Shown piece by piece: positions 7,601-15,305 of a stretch of 64,000 bases of DNA. Both the position numbers and the translations under genes were made by a program. This stretch comes from Oscillatoriales cyanobacterium. Its GTDB lineage: Bacteria; Cyanobacteriota; Cyanobacteriia; Cyanobacteriales; Microcoleaceae. Where the stretch lies: contig REAP01000033.1 of the NCBI GenBank assembly GCA_004294385.1, forward strand, positions 1 to 64,000. The letters run 5' to 3'. Each line of letters begins with the position of its first letter. Positions within the stretch are counted from its first letter, which is position 1. Under the pieces are notes generated by a model. That model was not told the origin of the DNA and searched no databases. It worked only from the letters and a program-made list of their open reading frames with translations.

Positions 7601-8917
7601 AATGCTATTTGAATTGATAGATAAGCCTTTGAAGTCAATATCTATACCCGCGAGCTTGAACTCACCAGGTAAACCTCTGAGATCGGTGAGTTCAGATGTA
7701 GTTGCCTTCCCACGCTCAATAGCAAATTTGCCTTGAAACAGAGGTTCGGCGATCTTGCCAATATTAGAAAAAACAGTCGCATCTTTAACACTCAAATTTT
7801 TGTCATCATATTCTACTGTCCCTTGCTGGACAGTGATTAATGGGAATATTCCATCTTTGCGTCCGATTTGGATAGTACCCGATGCTTCGTAGCTATTGGT
7901 TTTTTCGTTGAATGTGAATTGACCGTTAATTACTTTGAGTTTTAGCGGAGCTAGATCCACTTCACCACTAGAATCGGGTTTGGGAATTTGACTCGGAGGT
8001 ACAGTTGAAGTCTGTATTGGAATTGGAATAGTCAGGGGAGGTGGAGTTACAACCGTCGGAGGTGTCGGAGGTGGAGTTACAACTGTTGGAGGTGTCGGAG
8101 GTGGAGTTACAACCGTCGGAGGTGTCGGAGTTGGAGTTACAACCGTCGGGGGTGTCGGAGTTGGAGTTACAACCGTCGGAGGTGTTGGAGTCGGAGTTAC
8201 AACCGTCGGAGGTGTTGGTGTTGGAGTTACAACCGTCGGAGGTGTCGGAGTTGGAGGAGTTGGTGTTGGAGGAGTTGGTGTCGCAGATGGAATAGACGAT
8301 GCTCCTCCAATTGAACCGCTAACACCCGTTAAATTTTTATCAAAAGTACCTGTTCCCGTTGTGGAACTGATAGTAATTCGCTTTCGATCTTCCGTGAAAC
8401 CGATAAGATTACCATTCTCAAATGACACACCAAAAACATTTGTAAAGCCAATATTACCAATTTTGGTTGATTGACCTGCAAGGGATACTGAAAACAAGCT
8501 ATCACTTGTTGTCCCTGTTGATGTAGCTAGAAAACGATTATTAGTAGCATCAAATACTAAGTCACCACTACTATTAAACTCTGAACCCAAGTTAGCTACT
8601 AAAGTTGCTGTACCGGTACCAGTATTAATGGTGTATAATTTAGAATCACCAGCAGCATAAAGTGTATTGTTGGCAAATTCTAAAGCATTCAACCCAGCAA
8701 AAAAACCTAAACCAAAGTTGCCAACAAGTGAAGCAGAGCCTAAATTTCGATCTATTTTATATAAATTGCCAATCGTAATTCCGAAAAGCTCACCGCTATT
8801 AGATAAGGCAATGTCAGAGAAATTTAGGTTACTTGTTGCTATTTGTGAAAATTTTCCTGATGTTCCATCTACTGTTCCGATTTTTCCATCTCGCGTAGCA
8901 ATTATAGATTCCGTCAT
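4655..8917 (-). CDS. large mosaic RTX exoprotein: propeller, Pro/Thr-Val repeats, DUF11, RTX
   Basis: This 1420-residue protein has no N-terminal signal peptide. Residues 1-205 contain short repeated strands (for example GELFGITIGNLYKIDRN) of a beta-propeller or DUF4394-like kind. Residues 208-296 are a low-complexity linker of TPPTVVTPTP units. Residues 300-1090 are a long Gly-rich all-beta region that I cannot assign. Residues 1095-1210 match DUF11 (LSVTKTADRDTAIPG, LTYTVAVTNNGTD). Residues 1239-1342 are RTX calcium-binding nonapeptides (GGDDIIYGNKGNDILTGNSG), followed by a C-terminal domain with LDFQLGADKIGL, as in type I secreted proteins. It is probably exported by a type I system encoded elsewhere and calcium-folded at the surface. 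The Pro repeats vary by unit and may change in number. Confidence 0.85.
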   Translation of the reverse strand: MTESIIATRDGKIGTVDGTSGKFSQIATSNLNFSDIALSNSGELFGITIGNLYKIDRNLGSASLVGNFGLGFFAGLNALEFANNTLYAAGDSKLYTINTGTGTATLVANLGSEFNSSGDLVFDATNNRFLATSTGTTSDSLFSVSLAGQSTKIGNIGFTNVFGVSFENGNLIGFTEDRKRITISSTTGTGTFDKNLTGVSGSIGGASSIPSATPTPPTPTPPTPTPPTVVTPTPTPPTVVTPTPTPPTVVTPTPTPPTVVTPTPTPPTVVTPPPTPPTVVTPPPTPPTVVTPPPLTIPIPIQTSTVPPSQIPKPDSSGEVDLAPLKLKVINGQFTFNEKTNSYEASGTIQIGRKDGIFPLITVQQGTVEYDDKNLSVKDATVFSNIGKIAEPLFQGKFAIERGKATTSELTDLRGLPGEFKLAGIDIDFKGLSINSNSIGLRSEFTLPEGLGKARVVLDGNNSLLIDKDGARIAGDKVSIPSTPKFPLFGNLMNVNATDLDISIIPAEKAFKLQGKLVAEPITQQKKGLNVFKQNPELTVDFAGDNYIQIKDVGGKPQLGIKGVASLKNIDLPGGWGLNEASLAFDSDKKEAVVKGKVNFPFAPKLAFPPTLGGIGLVSAPAAGVEVGVKYSPFEFNSISLEGDNLNFAITPPLPPPIGPQIFLQRLKIGVNNLAKSATDPIEAVGGIGFSYGPKYVVPLKEPFKAVLENGFGLKDPIEGALVDIQIDGKVSSERLAGTLKLNLINENFFNLQGNAEWNWKNKEIKQGGSFGALGNTLSGQASLTTNTKTLDMDGAGSGKLKIPDADFFGFFRNKELASGNFQLQYRNNESKDDDFITTWGQINIPLINVGLINVGTRVYYGKGELQPLGPKELEGISKTAQQLDLSSSNTKIASSILDNSNSFGIAQGTEWILLGADWENPTSNAPIEVVAPNGTIFTEGNFPTDKIAIVNDLTGAKTKAVIVRNPEPGTWDLKLANSSGLGNIQYKAFRDSKAPTVQVTAASKDVSGQNVTINYNAFDADSTAKVSLFYDNDNQGFDGILIKDGLEEKDGAGNFVWNTQGLPTGDYYVYAMAMDENNAPVFSYAPLPIKVTESADLSVTKTADRDTAIPGSNLTYTVAVTNNGTDNAKGAILTETLPEGAKFVSANIAPTKQSGNELTFDLGDVPKGQISTVSITVTAPTTGNITGTSSITSKTYDPDISNDFDFASTTVTNDGTESATDNVVATPTPTPTRPPLRQVLGTSENDNLVGIDAADSIAGFAGDDTLAGLGGDDIIYGNKGNDILTGNSGNDNIFGGRGNDLILGGADNDRLKGNEGDDTLSGDLGRDILIGGPGSDTFVLPKNAAVTGDFLPDAILDFQLGADKIGLTEGLIESNLLLNFDQGNTVIKIAGSNQILGLVVGVSPTQLSGSFVSINLPVI
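8034..8272. repeat. in-frame 30-bp tandem repeats encoding the TPPTVVTPTP linker
   Basis: About seven 30-bp units (GGAGTTACAACCGTCGGAGG type on the plus strand) encode the proline-rich linker of the large RTX protein. Units differ at a few third positions and at one Pro/Thr position (PPP versus PTP). The unit length is a multiple of three, so copy-number change would lengthen the linker without breaking the frame. Confidence 0.85.
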
Positions 8918-9291
8918 AATCCCATCTCCCCAAAAATATAGTTGCGTAAAACCAGCAAAGCCCGCCTAGCAAGCCTTCCTAAATGTTTATCAGGGCCTTC
9001 CTCTGCTTTTTATGCAAATTGCCCTATTCTTGTAACAAAACTTTACATTGCTCCCAACAGCAGATAAGCCGTATCCCCGATCGCCCTCAAATGCACCGTC
9101 AAATGTAGCTGACAGCCAGACACATCATTTCAGATTACTCCACAATCCTTAATCTGCAAAGGCTAAACGGCTCACCATTTGGCTCAGCAAAAAAGGCTCA
9201 TTTAGCTCATTTGTCTCATTTGGCTCACTTCTCGGCTCACCAAATCGTGTAACATTCTTTACTAACGCAGAGTTTCCGTAGAGGAGTACCA
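8918..9291. promoter_or_regulatory. divergent intergenic region with seven GGCTCA-like direct repeats
   Basis: This 374-bp spacer separates the RTX gene (minus) from the STAND NTPase gene (plus). Between 9169 and 9239 there are seven hexamers, GGCTCA or close variants, at 9169, 9181, 9195, 9204, 9213, 9222 and 9234. Spacing is 12, 14, 9, 9, 9 and 12 bp, and several are followed by TTT. They may bind a protein controlling the NTPase gene, or may be simple-repeat decay; the sequence alone cannot decide. Confidence 0.4.
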
Positions 9292-10971
9292 ATGGCAGGC
9301 TTGCTCAGAGCATCCGAAGAAGGATTGAAAATCATTGATATGGTGCGACGCAACCTCGAATGGAACAAAACTGAGGATTCTTGGTGTCTTGCAGCTTTAA
9401 TTTCAAAAGCCACCTTAAAGCGTTTTTGGAGTCGAAAAGGAATTAGACGAGAGAACTTTATCAATATTTGCCAAGCAGTAGAAATAGAAAATTGGGAATA
9501 CATTGCTGAGGGCTACAAAAATATAAAAACAGAACCACTCTTTGTCGCCGCGATCGCAGATATCCCCCTAGACAACCAAACCGATCGCACTTTCCCCCTC
9601 CCAGAAAACTTACCCCCCGTCAGAAATTGGGTACAGCGCACCAAAGAAATCGACACCTTAAAAACTACGATCGTTAACTCCGATATCACCGCCATCTCAA
9701 TAGTCGGATTACCCGGAATCGGAAAAACATCCCTCGTCAGCCAACTAATTCGCCAACTCCACACAGAAAATACCCCCTTCACCTGCGCCGCTTGGCAATC
9801 CTTGCAATCCGCAACAGGCAAAGCACCCCCGTGCGAAATTATCAAAGCTCAACCTTGCTTAATTGTATTCGATCGCGCCGACACACTTTTGAAAGCAGGA
9901 GAAGCCAAAGCCGCTGGTTATTTCGCAGAAGATTGTGCAGAATATGCTTGGTTATTCAAACAACTATTAGAAACAGAACATCAAAGCAAAATCATATTTA
10001 CAAGTCGCGAAAGCTTGGCCGAATTGCAGCCAACTGTCACCCGCGAAATCCAGCTAAACGGATTGGATCGAGATAGCGCAATTTCCCTATTGCAATCTTT
10101 CAATCTGACTGAATTCGACCCTTCGACTACGCTCAGGGATCAGGCCCCTTCGACTACGCTCAGAGATCAGGCCCCTTCGACTACGCTCAGAGATCAGGCC
10201 CCTTCGACTACGCTCAGAGATCAGGCCCCTTCGACTACGCTCAGGGATCAGGCCCCTGAGCGTAGTCGAAGGGCAGGGGCCACAAATGTAGATGAATTAG
10301 CCGAAATGGGCGATCGCTATTCAGGACATCCCAAAGCCCTACAACTCGTAGCAGCCTTGATTCGAGATGACACCGAGTTTCAAGGAAATGTCGGGAATTT
10401 TTTACACCAGAGAGACTGGTTGCTGATTCGAGATATTGAGAGATTAATTGATGAAATTATCGCGCGTCTGGGCGACGGCGAGCAAACTTGTCTCAGCCGA
10501 ATTTCTGTCTACCAAACCTCAGAATATCCCCTATCTTTTGCAGGAATTAGTGCTCAAATGCCAGAAGTTAGCAAGTACGAGCTAAAAGAAAATATTATCC
10601 TTGCACTGAAGCGCCGACAATTGCTATATTACGATTATCAACGAGAATCCTATCAGTTGCATCCCCTAGTCCGAGAAAAGGGCGAACATCTGCTAAGTCA
10701 AAATCCCGAAAATCTCCGTACCGCCCACAGCCAAGCTTATAATTACTATATCAGCATTCCGCTCAAACCAAAATCGGAATGGCAAGACATTGAGGATATT
10801 CAGCCCTTAATTAGAGCGCACTATCATGCACGTCAGGCTGGAAATTTAGATGCAGCAAATAGGATTATTTCTGAAGTTTGTGAGTATTTGCGACAGTGGA
10901 ATTGTGCAGACTTGGTGTGTGGAAATATAGAGTTGCCATTGTTAGCGGAGGTAAAAAATATAAATCTGTAG
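9292..10971 (+). CDS. STAND/NB-ARC-type NTPase with repeat-derived insertion
   Basis: The protein has 559 residues, with ATG at 9292 preceded by GAGGAG. Residues 1-80 form the helical N-terminal domain often seen in cyanobacterial NB-ARC proteins (AALISKATLKRFWSRKGIRR). Residues 139-147 are the P-loop GLPGIGKTS; Walker B is CLIVFDRAD, and KIIFTSRES is a sensor motif. Residues 276-329 are five copies of PSTTLRDQA plus an inverted partner, encoded by a 27-bp genomic repeat inserted between the NTPase core and its helical lid (DELAEMGDRYSGHPKALQ). The C-terminus ends in VKNINL just before another repeat (GGGGCCGCCCCCCGTGGC), so TPR or WD repeats typical of the family may have been lost. STAND proteins act as ligand-triggered switches in regulation or phage defence. 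The effector here is not identified. Confidence 0.8.
   Translation: MAGLLRASEEGLKIIDMVRRNLEWNKTEDSWCLAALISKATLKRFWSRKGIRRENFINICQAVEIENWEYIAEGYKNIKTEPLFVAAIADIPLDNQTDRTFPLPENLPPVRNWVQRTKEIDTLKTTIVNSDITAISIVGLPGIGKTSLVSQLIRQLHTENTPFTCAAWQSLQSATGKAPPCEIIKAQPCLIVFDRADTLLKAGEAKAAGYFAEDCAEYAWLFKQLLETEHQSKIIFTSRESLAELQPTVTREIQLNGLDRDSAISLLQSFNLTEFDPSTTLRDQAPSTTLRDQAPSTTLRDQAPSTTLRDQAPSTTLRDQAPERSRRAGATNVDELAEMGDRYSGHPKALQLVAALIRDDTEFQGNVGNFLHQRDWLLIRDIERLIDEIIARLGDGEQTCLSRISVYQTSEYPLSFAGISAQMPEVSKYELKENIILALKRRQLLYYDYQRESYQLHPLVREKGEHLLSQNPENLRTAHSQAYNYYISIPLKPKSEWQDIEDIQPLIRAHYHARQAGNLDAANRIISEVCEYLRQWNCADLVCGNIELPLLAEVKNINL
10119..10273. repeat. 27-bp tandem repeat x5 plus inverted copy, inside a gene
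   Basis: Five units of CCCTTCGACTACGCTCAGGG plus ATCAGGC lie head to tail from 10119. They are followed at about 10254-10273 by the reverse complement (CCTGAGCGTAGTCGAAGGG). The last direct unit and the inverted unit can form a hairpin. The 27-bp period keeps the NTPase frame open. The same core occurs between genes and in cheR and cheA. Confidence 0.9.
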
Positions 10972-11070
10972 GGGCCGCCCCCCGTGGCTGCCCCAATCCC
11001 TGAAACACCTACAAAATTGTGGACGGGGAGGGTAGGCATGGGGGCACTACCCCTACAAAACCCTCGTTTT
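10971..11070. repeat. dispersed GTAGGGGC...CCCCTACA intergenic palindrome
   Basis: Sequence from TAGGGGCCGCCCCCCGTGGC to GGGGCACTACCCCTACA forms a repeat bounded by TAGGGG and CCCCTA. It lies immediately at the NTPase stop codon and may mark where that gene was shortened. Confidence 0.5.
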
Positions 11071-11097
11071 CCTGAGAATGAAACAGCCCTGAGTAGA

Positions 11098-12702
11098 TTA
11101 AGAGGCTCCGAAATTCACTTTTGTGACTGCGCCGGCGACAACATTAACTGTTTGTTGAATCTGACTGCCATCAACCTTTAACTGATAAGTTCCAGGAGAA
11201 AGCTCGATCGCCCCAAACCATCCTTTACCATCCGCGCGCAGTTGCCGCACCTTGCCCCCAGCATCGATCGCCTGTAATGTCAAATTCGCACCGTCACAAG
11301 TTCTATCGCACTTTTGCAACATTCCGGCGATCGCACCCATAGTCGGCCGCGACTTCCAAGGCATATCAGGAATCCCCGCCGGAGTCGCCCACACAGGCTG
11401 AGTTTGAACAGTTTTACCCGTCGCACCATCAACGTATTGACTAGGCTGCGACAGCGCATTATAAAACCAATCATTACTCTGCGACAGGAATTTCCAAGGC
11501 TGACGGGGCAAATCACCACTGCCGCCCGATCGCAGTTCAACGTTACTGTAAACATTCGTGCTAGCGTAGGAATACAGCACCGTACCCGCCACATGATTTC
11601 CTTTCGCAGAGGGCGCTTCAGCCCGACGAATCTGCCCTAGAGTGTCTTCGATATAGTTGAGATAGTTACCAGGCCCGATCGCAATTTGGCGATTATACTG
11701 GTGGTCTTTAGCGTACTCAATCCAATTGTCGTAACCGCGTTTCTGCTGTGGCTTGTACTCGCGCTGGTAAGTCATCGGCATCACCATATCGACGATCCCT
11801 TCTTCCAGCCAACCGCGCCAATCCTGCAAAACTTCTCTGTACGGTTGCGTTTTATACCAAGCTTCATCGTTTTTTGGACCGTCACCCCAGGCGATTGTTG
11901 CCGCCGTCACTTTCACTCGTGGCTTAATTGCTAGGGCTTCTACATAAAGCTTCCGCACTAAATTTGTCACCTGATCGCGCCGCCACTGCATCCACGCGGG
12001 ATCTGCGGGGGCTGGTTTGCCCGATCGACCTGTTTGCTGGTTGAAACGGGCGATCGCCGTGGGATTGTAGCCCCAATTCGGCCCACCGTAGCGCACGTAA
12101 TCGAGCTGTACGCCGTCCACATCGTAGCGCTTCAGCAAGTCCAAATAGACGGAAACGGTATAGTCTAGGGCGTCTGGATGGCCTGGATCGAGAAAACCTT
12201 TGGCTTCCCCACCCGAAGTCAGCATTGCCCAATTATCGTTTCCTGGGGCATTTGGCCCATGTTGTTGCCAAACGTGATTGGCCGGGAGTTTGCCGCCTGA
12301 AGTCACTGGTAGCGTTACCATCCAAGCGTGGACTTCCATGTTTGCGGCGTGGGCTTTGTCAATCAAATCTTGGAGGGGATCGAAACCAGCGGGAACATTG
12401 GAATCAAGGGTTCTGGGCTCGATCGCACTGGTGTAAAAAGCATCACCTCGGCGACGGACTTGGGCGACGATCGCGTTTGCGTTGGCCAGTTTGGCATCTG
12501 CGATCAGTTTTGTCACTTCTTGGGGCGTTTTGAAACCGGGGTTGAATGCGTCTACCCAGAAGGCCCGAAATTCGGCAGTTTGCGTTTGTGGGGGGAGAGT
12601 TGCGATCGCCCGTGAAGGAAACCAGCCAGGAGTCATGAGAAAACTGATTGTTAAGGCGATCGAAAATAGACTTGACAAAAAGAATGTTTTGGGTTTACGC
12701 AT
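11098..12702 (-). CDS. secreted glycoside-hydrolase-like protein (DUF187/GHL10 family)
   Basis: The 534-residue protein has an N-terminal signal peptide (FFLSSLFSIALTISFLMTPG) ending near residue 35. The GHL10/DUF187 TIM-barrel region covers about residues 42-430, with EFRAFWVDAFNPGFKTPQEV, ANAIVAQVRRRGDAFYTSA, DGVQLDYVRYG and GIVDMVMPMTYQREY. A short beta domain follows. Family members resemble YngK-type proteins and are thought to cleave glycans in the cell wall or exopolysaccharide; the substrate is not established here. The gene stands alone, converging on the NTPase gene. Length and motifs look complete. Confidence 0.85.
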   Translation of the reverse strand: MRKPKTFFLSSLFSIALTISFLMTPGWFPSRAIATLPPQTQTAEFRAFWVDAFNPGFKTPQEVTKLIADAKLANANAIVAQVRRRGDAFYTSAIEPRTLDSNVPAGFDPLQDLIDKAHAANMEVHAWMVTLPVTSGGKLPANHVWQQHGPNAPGNDNWAMLTSGGEAKGFLDPGHPDALDYTVSVYLDLLKRYDVDGVQLDYVRYGGPNWGYNPTAIARFNQQTGRSGKPAPADPAWMQWRRDQVTNLVRKLYVEALAIKPRVKVTAATIAWGDGPKNDEAWYKTQPYREVLQDWRGWLEEGIVDMVMPMTYQREYKPQQKRGYDNWIEYAKDHQYNRQIAIGPGNYLNYIEDTLGQIRRAEAPSAKGNHVAGTVLYSYASTNVYSNVELRSGGSGDLPRQPWKFLSQSNDWFYNALSQPSQYVDGATGKTVQTQPVWATPAGIPDMPWKSRPTMGAIAGMLQKCDRTCDGANLTLQAIDAGGKVRQLRADGKGWFGAIELSPGTYQLKVDGSQIQQTVNVVAGAVTKVNFGAS

Positions 12703-12751
12703 CAGAATTGTGTGAGAAAGCGTTTAACTGTCTGTTAGGGACTTTTGATTT

Positions 12752-12777
12752 GAGCGTCCGGTTGACATTTTCGCACA
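12752..12777. promoter_or_regulatory. conserved motif flanking the parA/parB-like module (copy 1)
   Basis: GAGCGTCCGGTTGACATTTTCGCACA matches GAGTCCGCTTGACATTATAGCACA at 15198-15221. Shared blocks are GAG, TCCG, TTGACATT and GCACA. The two copies lie in direct orientation on either side of the two-gene module and nowhere else that I noticed in the window. They may be binding sites for the ParB-like protein, or boundaries of the module. Confidence 0.45.
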
Positions 12778-12789
12778 ATGGTATATTAT
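12762..12789 (+). promoter_or_regulatory. sigma70-like promoter with no recognised gene downstream
   Basis: TTGACA at 12762-12767 and TATTAT at 12784-12789 are 16 bp apart, facing right. Forty-three bases beyond, GGAGG at 12832 precedes ATG at 12840, whose frame holds only five codons (MRSER). A small RNA or leader peptide is possible. The -35 overlaps the flanking motif described separately. Confidence 0.35.
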
Positions 12790-12913
12790 TCGGGCAAATA
12801 AGTAAAATCGGTATTGGAAAATATGCGTTATGGAGGACAATGCGATCGGAGCGATAAATTAATTTAGTTAAAAAGATGTATTTGAGATGACAATAACACC
12901 ACTTAACCTAGTT

Positions 12914-13714
12914 TTACAGCCTAAATAGGGTTTTAAAAATTTTCATTTTGGCTGTATCGATGTCGCATTCAAGTTTGGCAATTGGAGTTAGGCTTTTCCA
13001 CTTGCCTTTATTCGCGTTGAAAATAGCATCGGCTGTTTTTTCGGCATCAATATTTTCAAAGCCTCCTATTTTATTAGTTGATAAGTAATTGAGACGATCG
13101 AAAATCTCATCTCTTGATGCACGTTTCACACTAACTGCTTCAGGCGGTGGTGGCGGCGGCGCGAGTGGAGCAGGTGGCGAGAGATAGAATACTTTTGCTA
13201 AAGCATCTAACTTTTTACCCTTAGTAATGGCACATTTTAAGCTGGTAACAGGGTTAAAGTTTGACCACGTTTCCCGATTGGCTGCTGAAATGCGATTAGC
13301 TGCTACAATGACATCCAATCCCTTCAATGCACTTCCTGGTTCTGCAACCAAATATCTAAGTGCAGCGAGAATAGTATCTCTTGATGCTGTGCTCAGGTTA
13401 ACTTTTGGTATTACTTCCCTTGCTAAAATTTTGGCTTGCTCAATATTTTTAGATGCTGGTTCAATGATTATGCACCAGACTCGCTCTAGTTCAGCTTGTT
13501 GAGCGACTGCATAAATAAAGGAATTGCTGACTACTTGATATTGATAATCACCTGTTTCTTTAACAATCACAGGAATCCAATTGTGTCCGCCAGCTTGCAG
13601 AACTGCCTCGGCTGCGGCGGTGATGATAAACTCAGATTCAGAGCATAGTTCCCCTGGTTCAATATCCGCTAATGGCAGGTGCATCAGCTTACCGATGTCA
13701 TCATACTTACTCAT
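12914..13714 (-). CDS. ParB-like protein with duplicated C-terminal module
   Basis: The protein has 266 residues. Residues 1-90 look like a ParB/Srx N-terminal domain (MHLPLADIEPGE, NWIPVIVKE, YQVVSNSFIYAVAQQAE). The rest contains two copies of one module of about 65 residues: ASRDTILAALRYL...WSNFNPVTSLKCAI and ASRDEIFDRLNYL...WKSLTPIAKLECDI. They are separated by the linker PPAPLAPPPPPPE. The gene overlaps the end of the upstream ParA-fusion gene by 4 bp, so the two are co-translated. In classical systems ParB binds a centromere site and stimulates ParA, but the usual ParB helix-turn-helix is not evident. The duplicated module might supply DNA binding; this is inference. Confidence 0.7.
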   Translation of the reverse strand: MSKYDDIGKLMHLPLADIEPGELCSESEFIITAAAEAVLQAGGHNWIPVIVKETGDYQYQVVSNSFIYAVAQQAELERVWCIIIEPASKNIEQAKILAREVIPKVNLSTASRDTILAALRYLVAEPGSALKGLDVIVAANRISAANRETWSNFNPVTSLKCAITKGKKLDALAKVFYLSPPAPLAPPPPPPEAVSVKRASRDEIFDRLNYLSTNKIGGFENIDAEKTADAIFNANKGKWKSLTPIAKLECDIDTAKMKIFKTLFRL

Positions 13715-15078
13715 TTTAAGAAATACTCCTTAATTAGACCAGAATAGTGTTCTAAAGCGATATTGTTGAGAAAGACAGCGGGAATGTGAGAGAAGGCAGC
13801 ATTGGCAACAGTAGCATAACTGGGAATACAGAAGATAGTTTTAATATCTTTTCCAGTTGTAGATTTAGGCCAATAATATGGTAGCAGATCAAAGCCATCT
13901 TTTTTAGCTTGATTAATTATTTTTCCAATTTCCTGATTGGCTGTCTGAAGGGCAGGATCTGTGATCTTCTCTCCATTGAAAAAGATTGGTAGAGCAATTG
14001 GTCCACCATCTCCTCTTACTTGTTTAATTTCAGGAATAAACTGCGTAATCACCCTAGCTGCATTGTGTAGTGATGCTAATCCATTATGCTTGGTAGGGAG
14101 GAGAACAACATCAGAGGCATAAACACTGCTTTGGCTGAAAAATAACCATTGGGTAGGGCAATCAATCAATATGTAATCATATTTAGAAACAAAAGGTTTA
14201 AGGATATCTCGCAATCTTTTTGCACCTTTTTGAATTTTTGATTCAGCTAGACGCTGATCTGTAAACTCTTCCATGTCCTCACTTGATGGAATCACGTCAA
14301 AAAAATGTAGGATTTTTCCTCGCTTGTCAATGTGATTAAAATGAACAACTGTTTTGTTAACATCTGCTTTTGTATTAGTCAGACAGTCAGATAAAGTAAG
14401 AGCTCCTACGTCTAGCCCAAGAGTTCTAGTTAAATCTTTTTGTGAATCGAAATCAACGACGAGAACATTCTTTTTCTGTTTTCGCAAAATTGCTGCTAAA
14501 TTGAGCGTTGTTGTCGTTTTGCCCACTCCTCCTTTATTGTTATAGATACAAACCGTCAATGCCTTGGGCGGGTTGTCAATCAAAGATTTGATATCTTGGA
14601 CAATGGTACTAATATTGCCTTTGTTAATTAGAGTGCAAGCAGTTGCAGGAATCACAACTTTGCCATGCCTCCGAAATAACTGGATATGAATGCCATTAGT
14701 AATAATACCCCATTGAGCCGTTTCGCAGTTAGGAGATAGCAGATATTTTTTAATTTGTTCCCTAGTAGTGTTATATTTGGGAGTACCTTCCGCCAAGTTA
14801 ATTTTAGCCCCTGTCGCTATTGCCCGTCCCTTGCCTTCAACAAGTAAGTAGGGATCGACACGAGAAAACAAAAACTTATCAGTTCCAATATTTTTACGAG
14901 CCGCAAAATCTACTTTATCAGCACTTCGACCTGTTGGAAACTGCGGAAACTGCATTTCATTTTTAGTGAATCCAAGTGCTTCTATCAGAACCGACACAAA
15001 TTGAGAGTTGACGATGGCTTCACTGGCATTGTTGGGAATATCATCTAAAACTTGATTCCAGTTGATAGTTGTCATCAT
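13711..15078 (-). CDS. PD-(D/E)XK-like domain fused to ParA-type ATPase
   Basis: The protein has 455 residues. Residues 1-155 resemble the N-terminal nuclease domain of type I restriction HsdR. They include RSADKVDFAARK with D57, PYLLVEGKGRA with E81 and K83 (a D...ExK arrangement), and AQWGIITNGIHIQLFRR. Residues 174-450 are a ParA/MinD ATPase: deviant Walker A KGGVGKT at 182-188, VLVVDFDSQKDLTRTLG, and YILIDCPTQW as Walker B. ParA proteins dimerise on ATP and bind DNA non-specifically. The fusion with a nuclease-like fold and the coupled ParB-like gene suggest a partition-derived module, perhaps of plasmid or defence origin. Whether the nuclease fold cleaves DNA is unknown. Confidence 0.8.
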   Translation of the reverse strand: MMTTINWNQVLDDIPNNASEAIVNSQFVSVLIEALGFTKNEMQFPQFPTGRSADKVDFAARKNIGTDKFLFSRVDPYLLVEGKGRAIATGAKINLAEGTPKYNTTREQIKKYLLSPNCETAQWGIITNGIHIQLFRRHGKVVIPATACTLINKGNISTIVQDIKSLIDNPPKALTVCIYNNKGGVGKTTTTLNLAAILRKQKKNVLVVDFDSQKDLTRTLGLDVGALTLSDCLTNTKADVNKTVVHFNHIDKRGKILHFFDVIPSSEDMEEFTDQRLAESKIQKGAKRLRDILKPFVSKYDYILIDCPTQWLFFSQSSVYASDVVLLPTKHNGLASLHNAARVITQFIPEIKQVRGDGGPIALPIFFNGEKITDPALQTANQEIGKIINQAKKDGFDLLPYYWPKSTTGKDIKTIFCIPSYATVANAAFSHIPAVFLNNIALEHYSGLIKEYFLK

Positions 15079-15197
15079 TTACACCTAGATACTTAACTCC
15101 AATCATAAGGCTTAGTTTGAGTTTTTGTCATCTTTAGCTACTTTCTGATATGACTATATGAACAGTCAACATACTTTCTGAAAAGTTATATATTTTA

Positions 15198-15221
15198 GAG
15201 TCCGCTTGACATTATAGCACA
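15198..15221. promoter_or_regulatory. conserved motif flanking the parA/parB-like module (copy 2)
   Basis: GAGTCCGCTTGACATTATAGCACA is the second copy of the motif at 12752-12777. It lies 120 bp upstream of the ParA-fusion start. On the minus strand it also contains TATAAT at 15211-15216, a possible -10 element for the module, with only a weak -35 (TACATA). Confidence 0.45.
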
Positions 15222-15305
15222 TCAGTGCAAATTTATGTAAAAATATACTGAACAGGCGATCGCGCTTTTCTCAACAAATGATAACACCACATTTTTAAAC
15301 AATAG

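Noticed and set aside
8041..8295. Plus-strand ORF with ELQPSEVS repeats
   Set aside because: Antisense shadow of the proline linker of the RTX protein.
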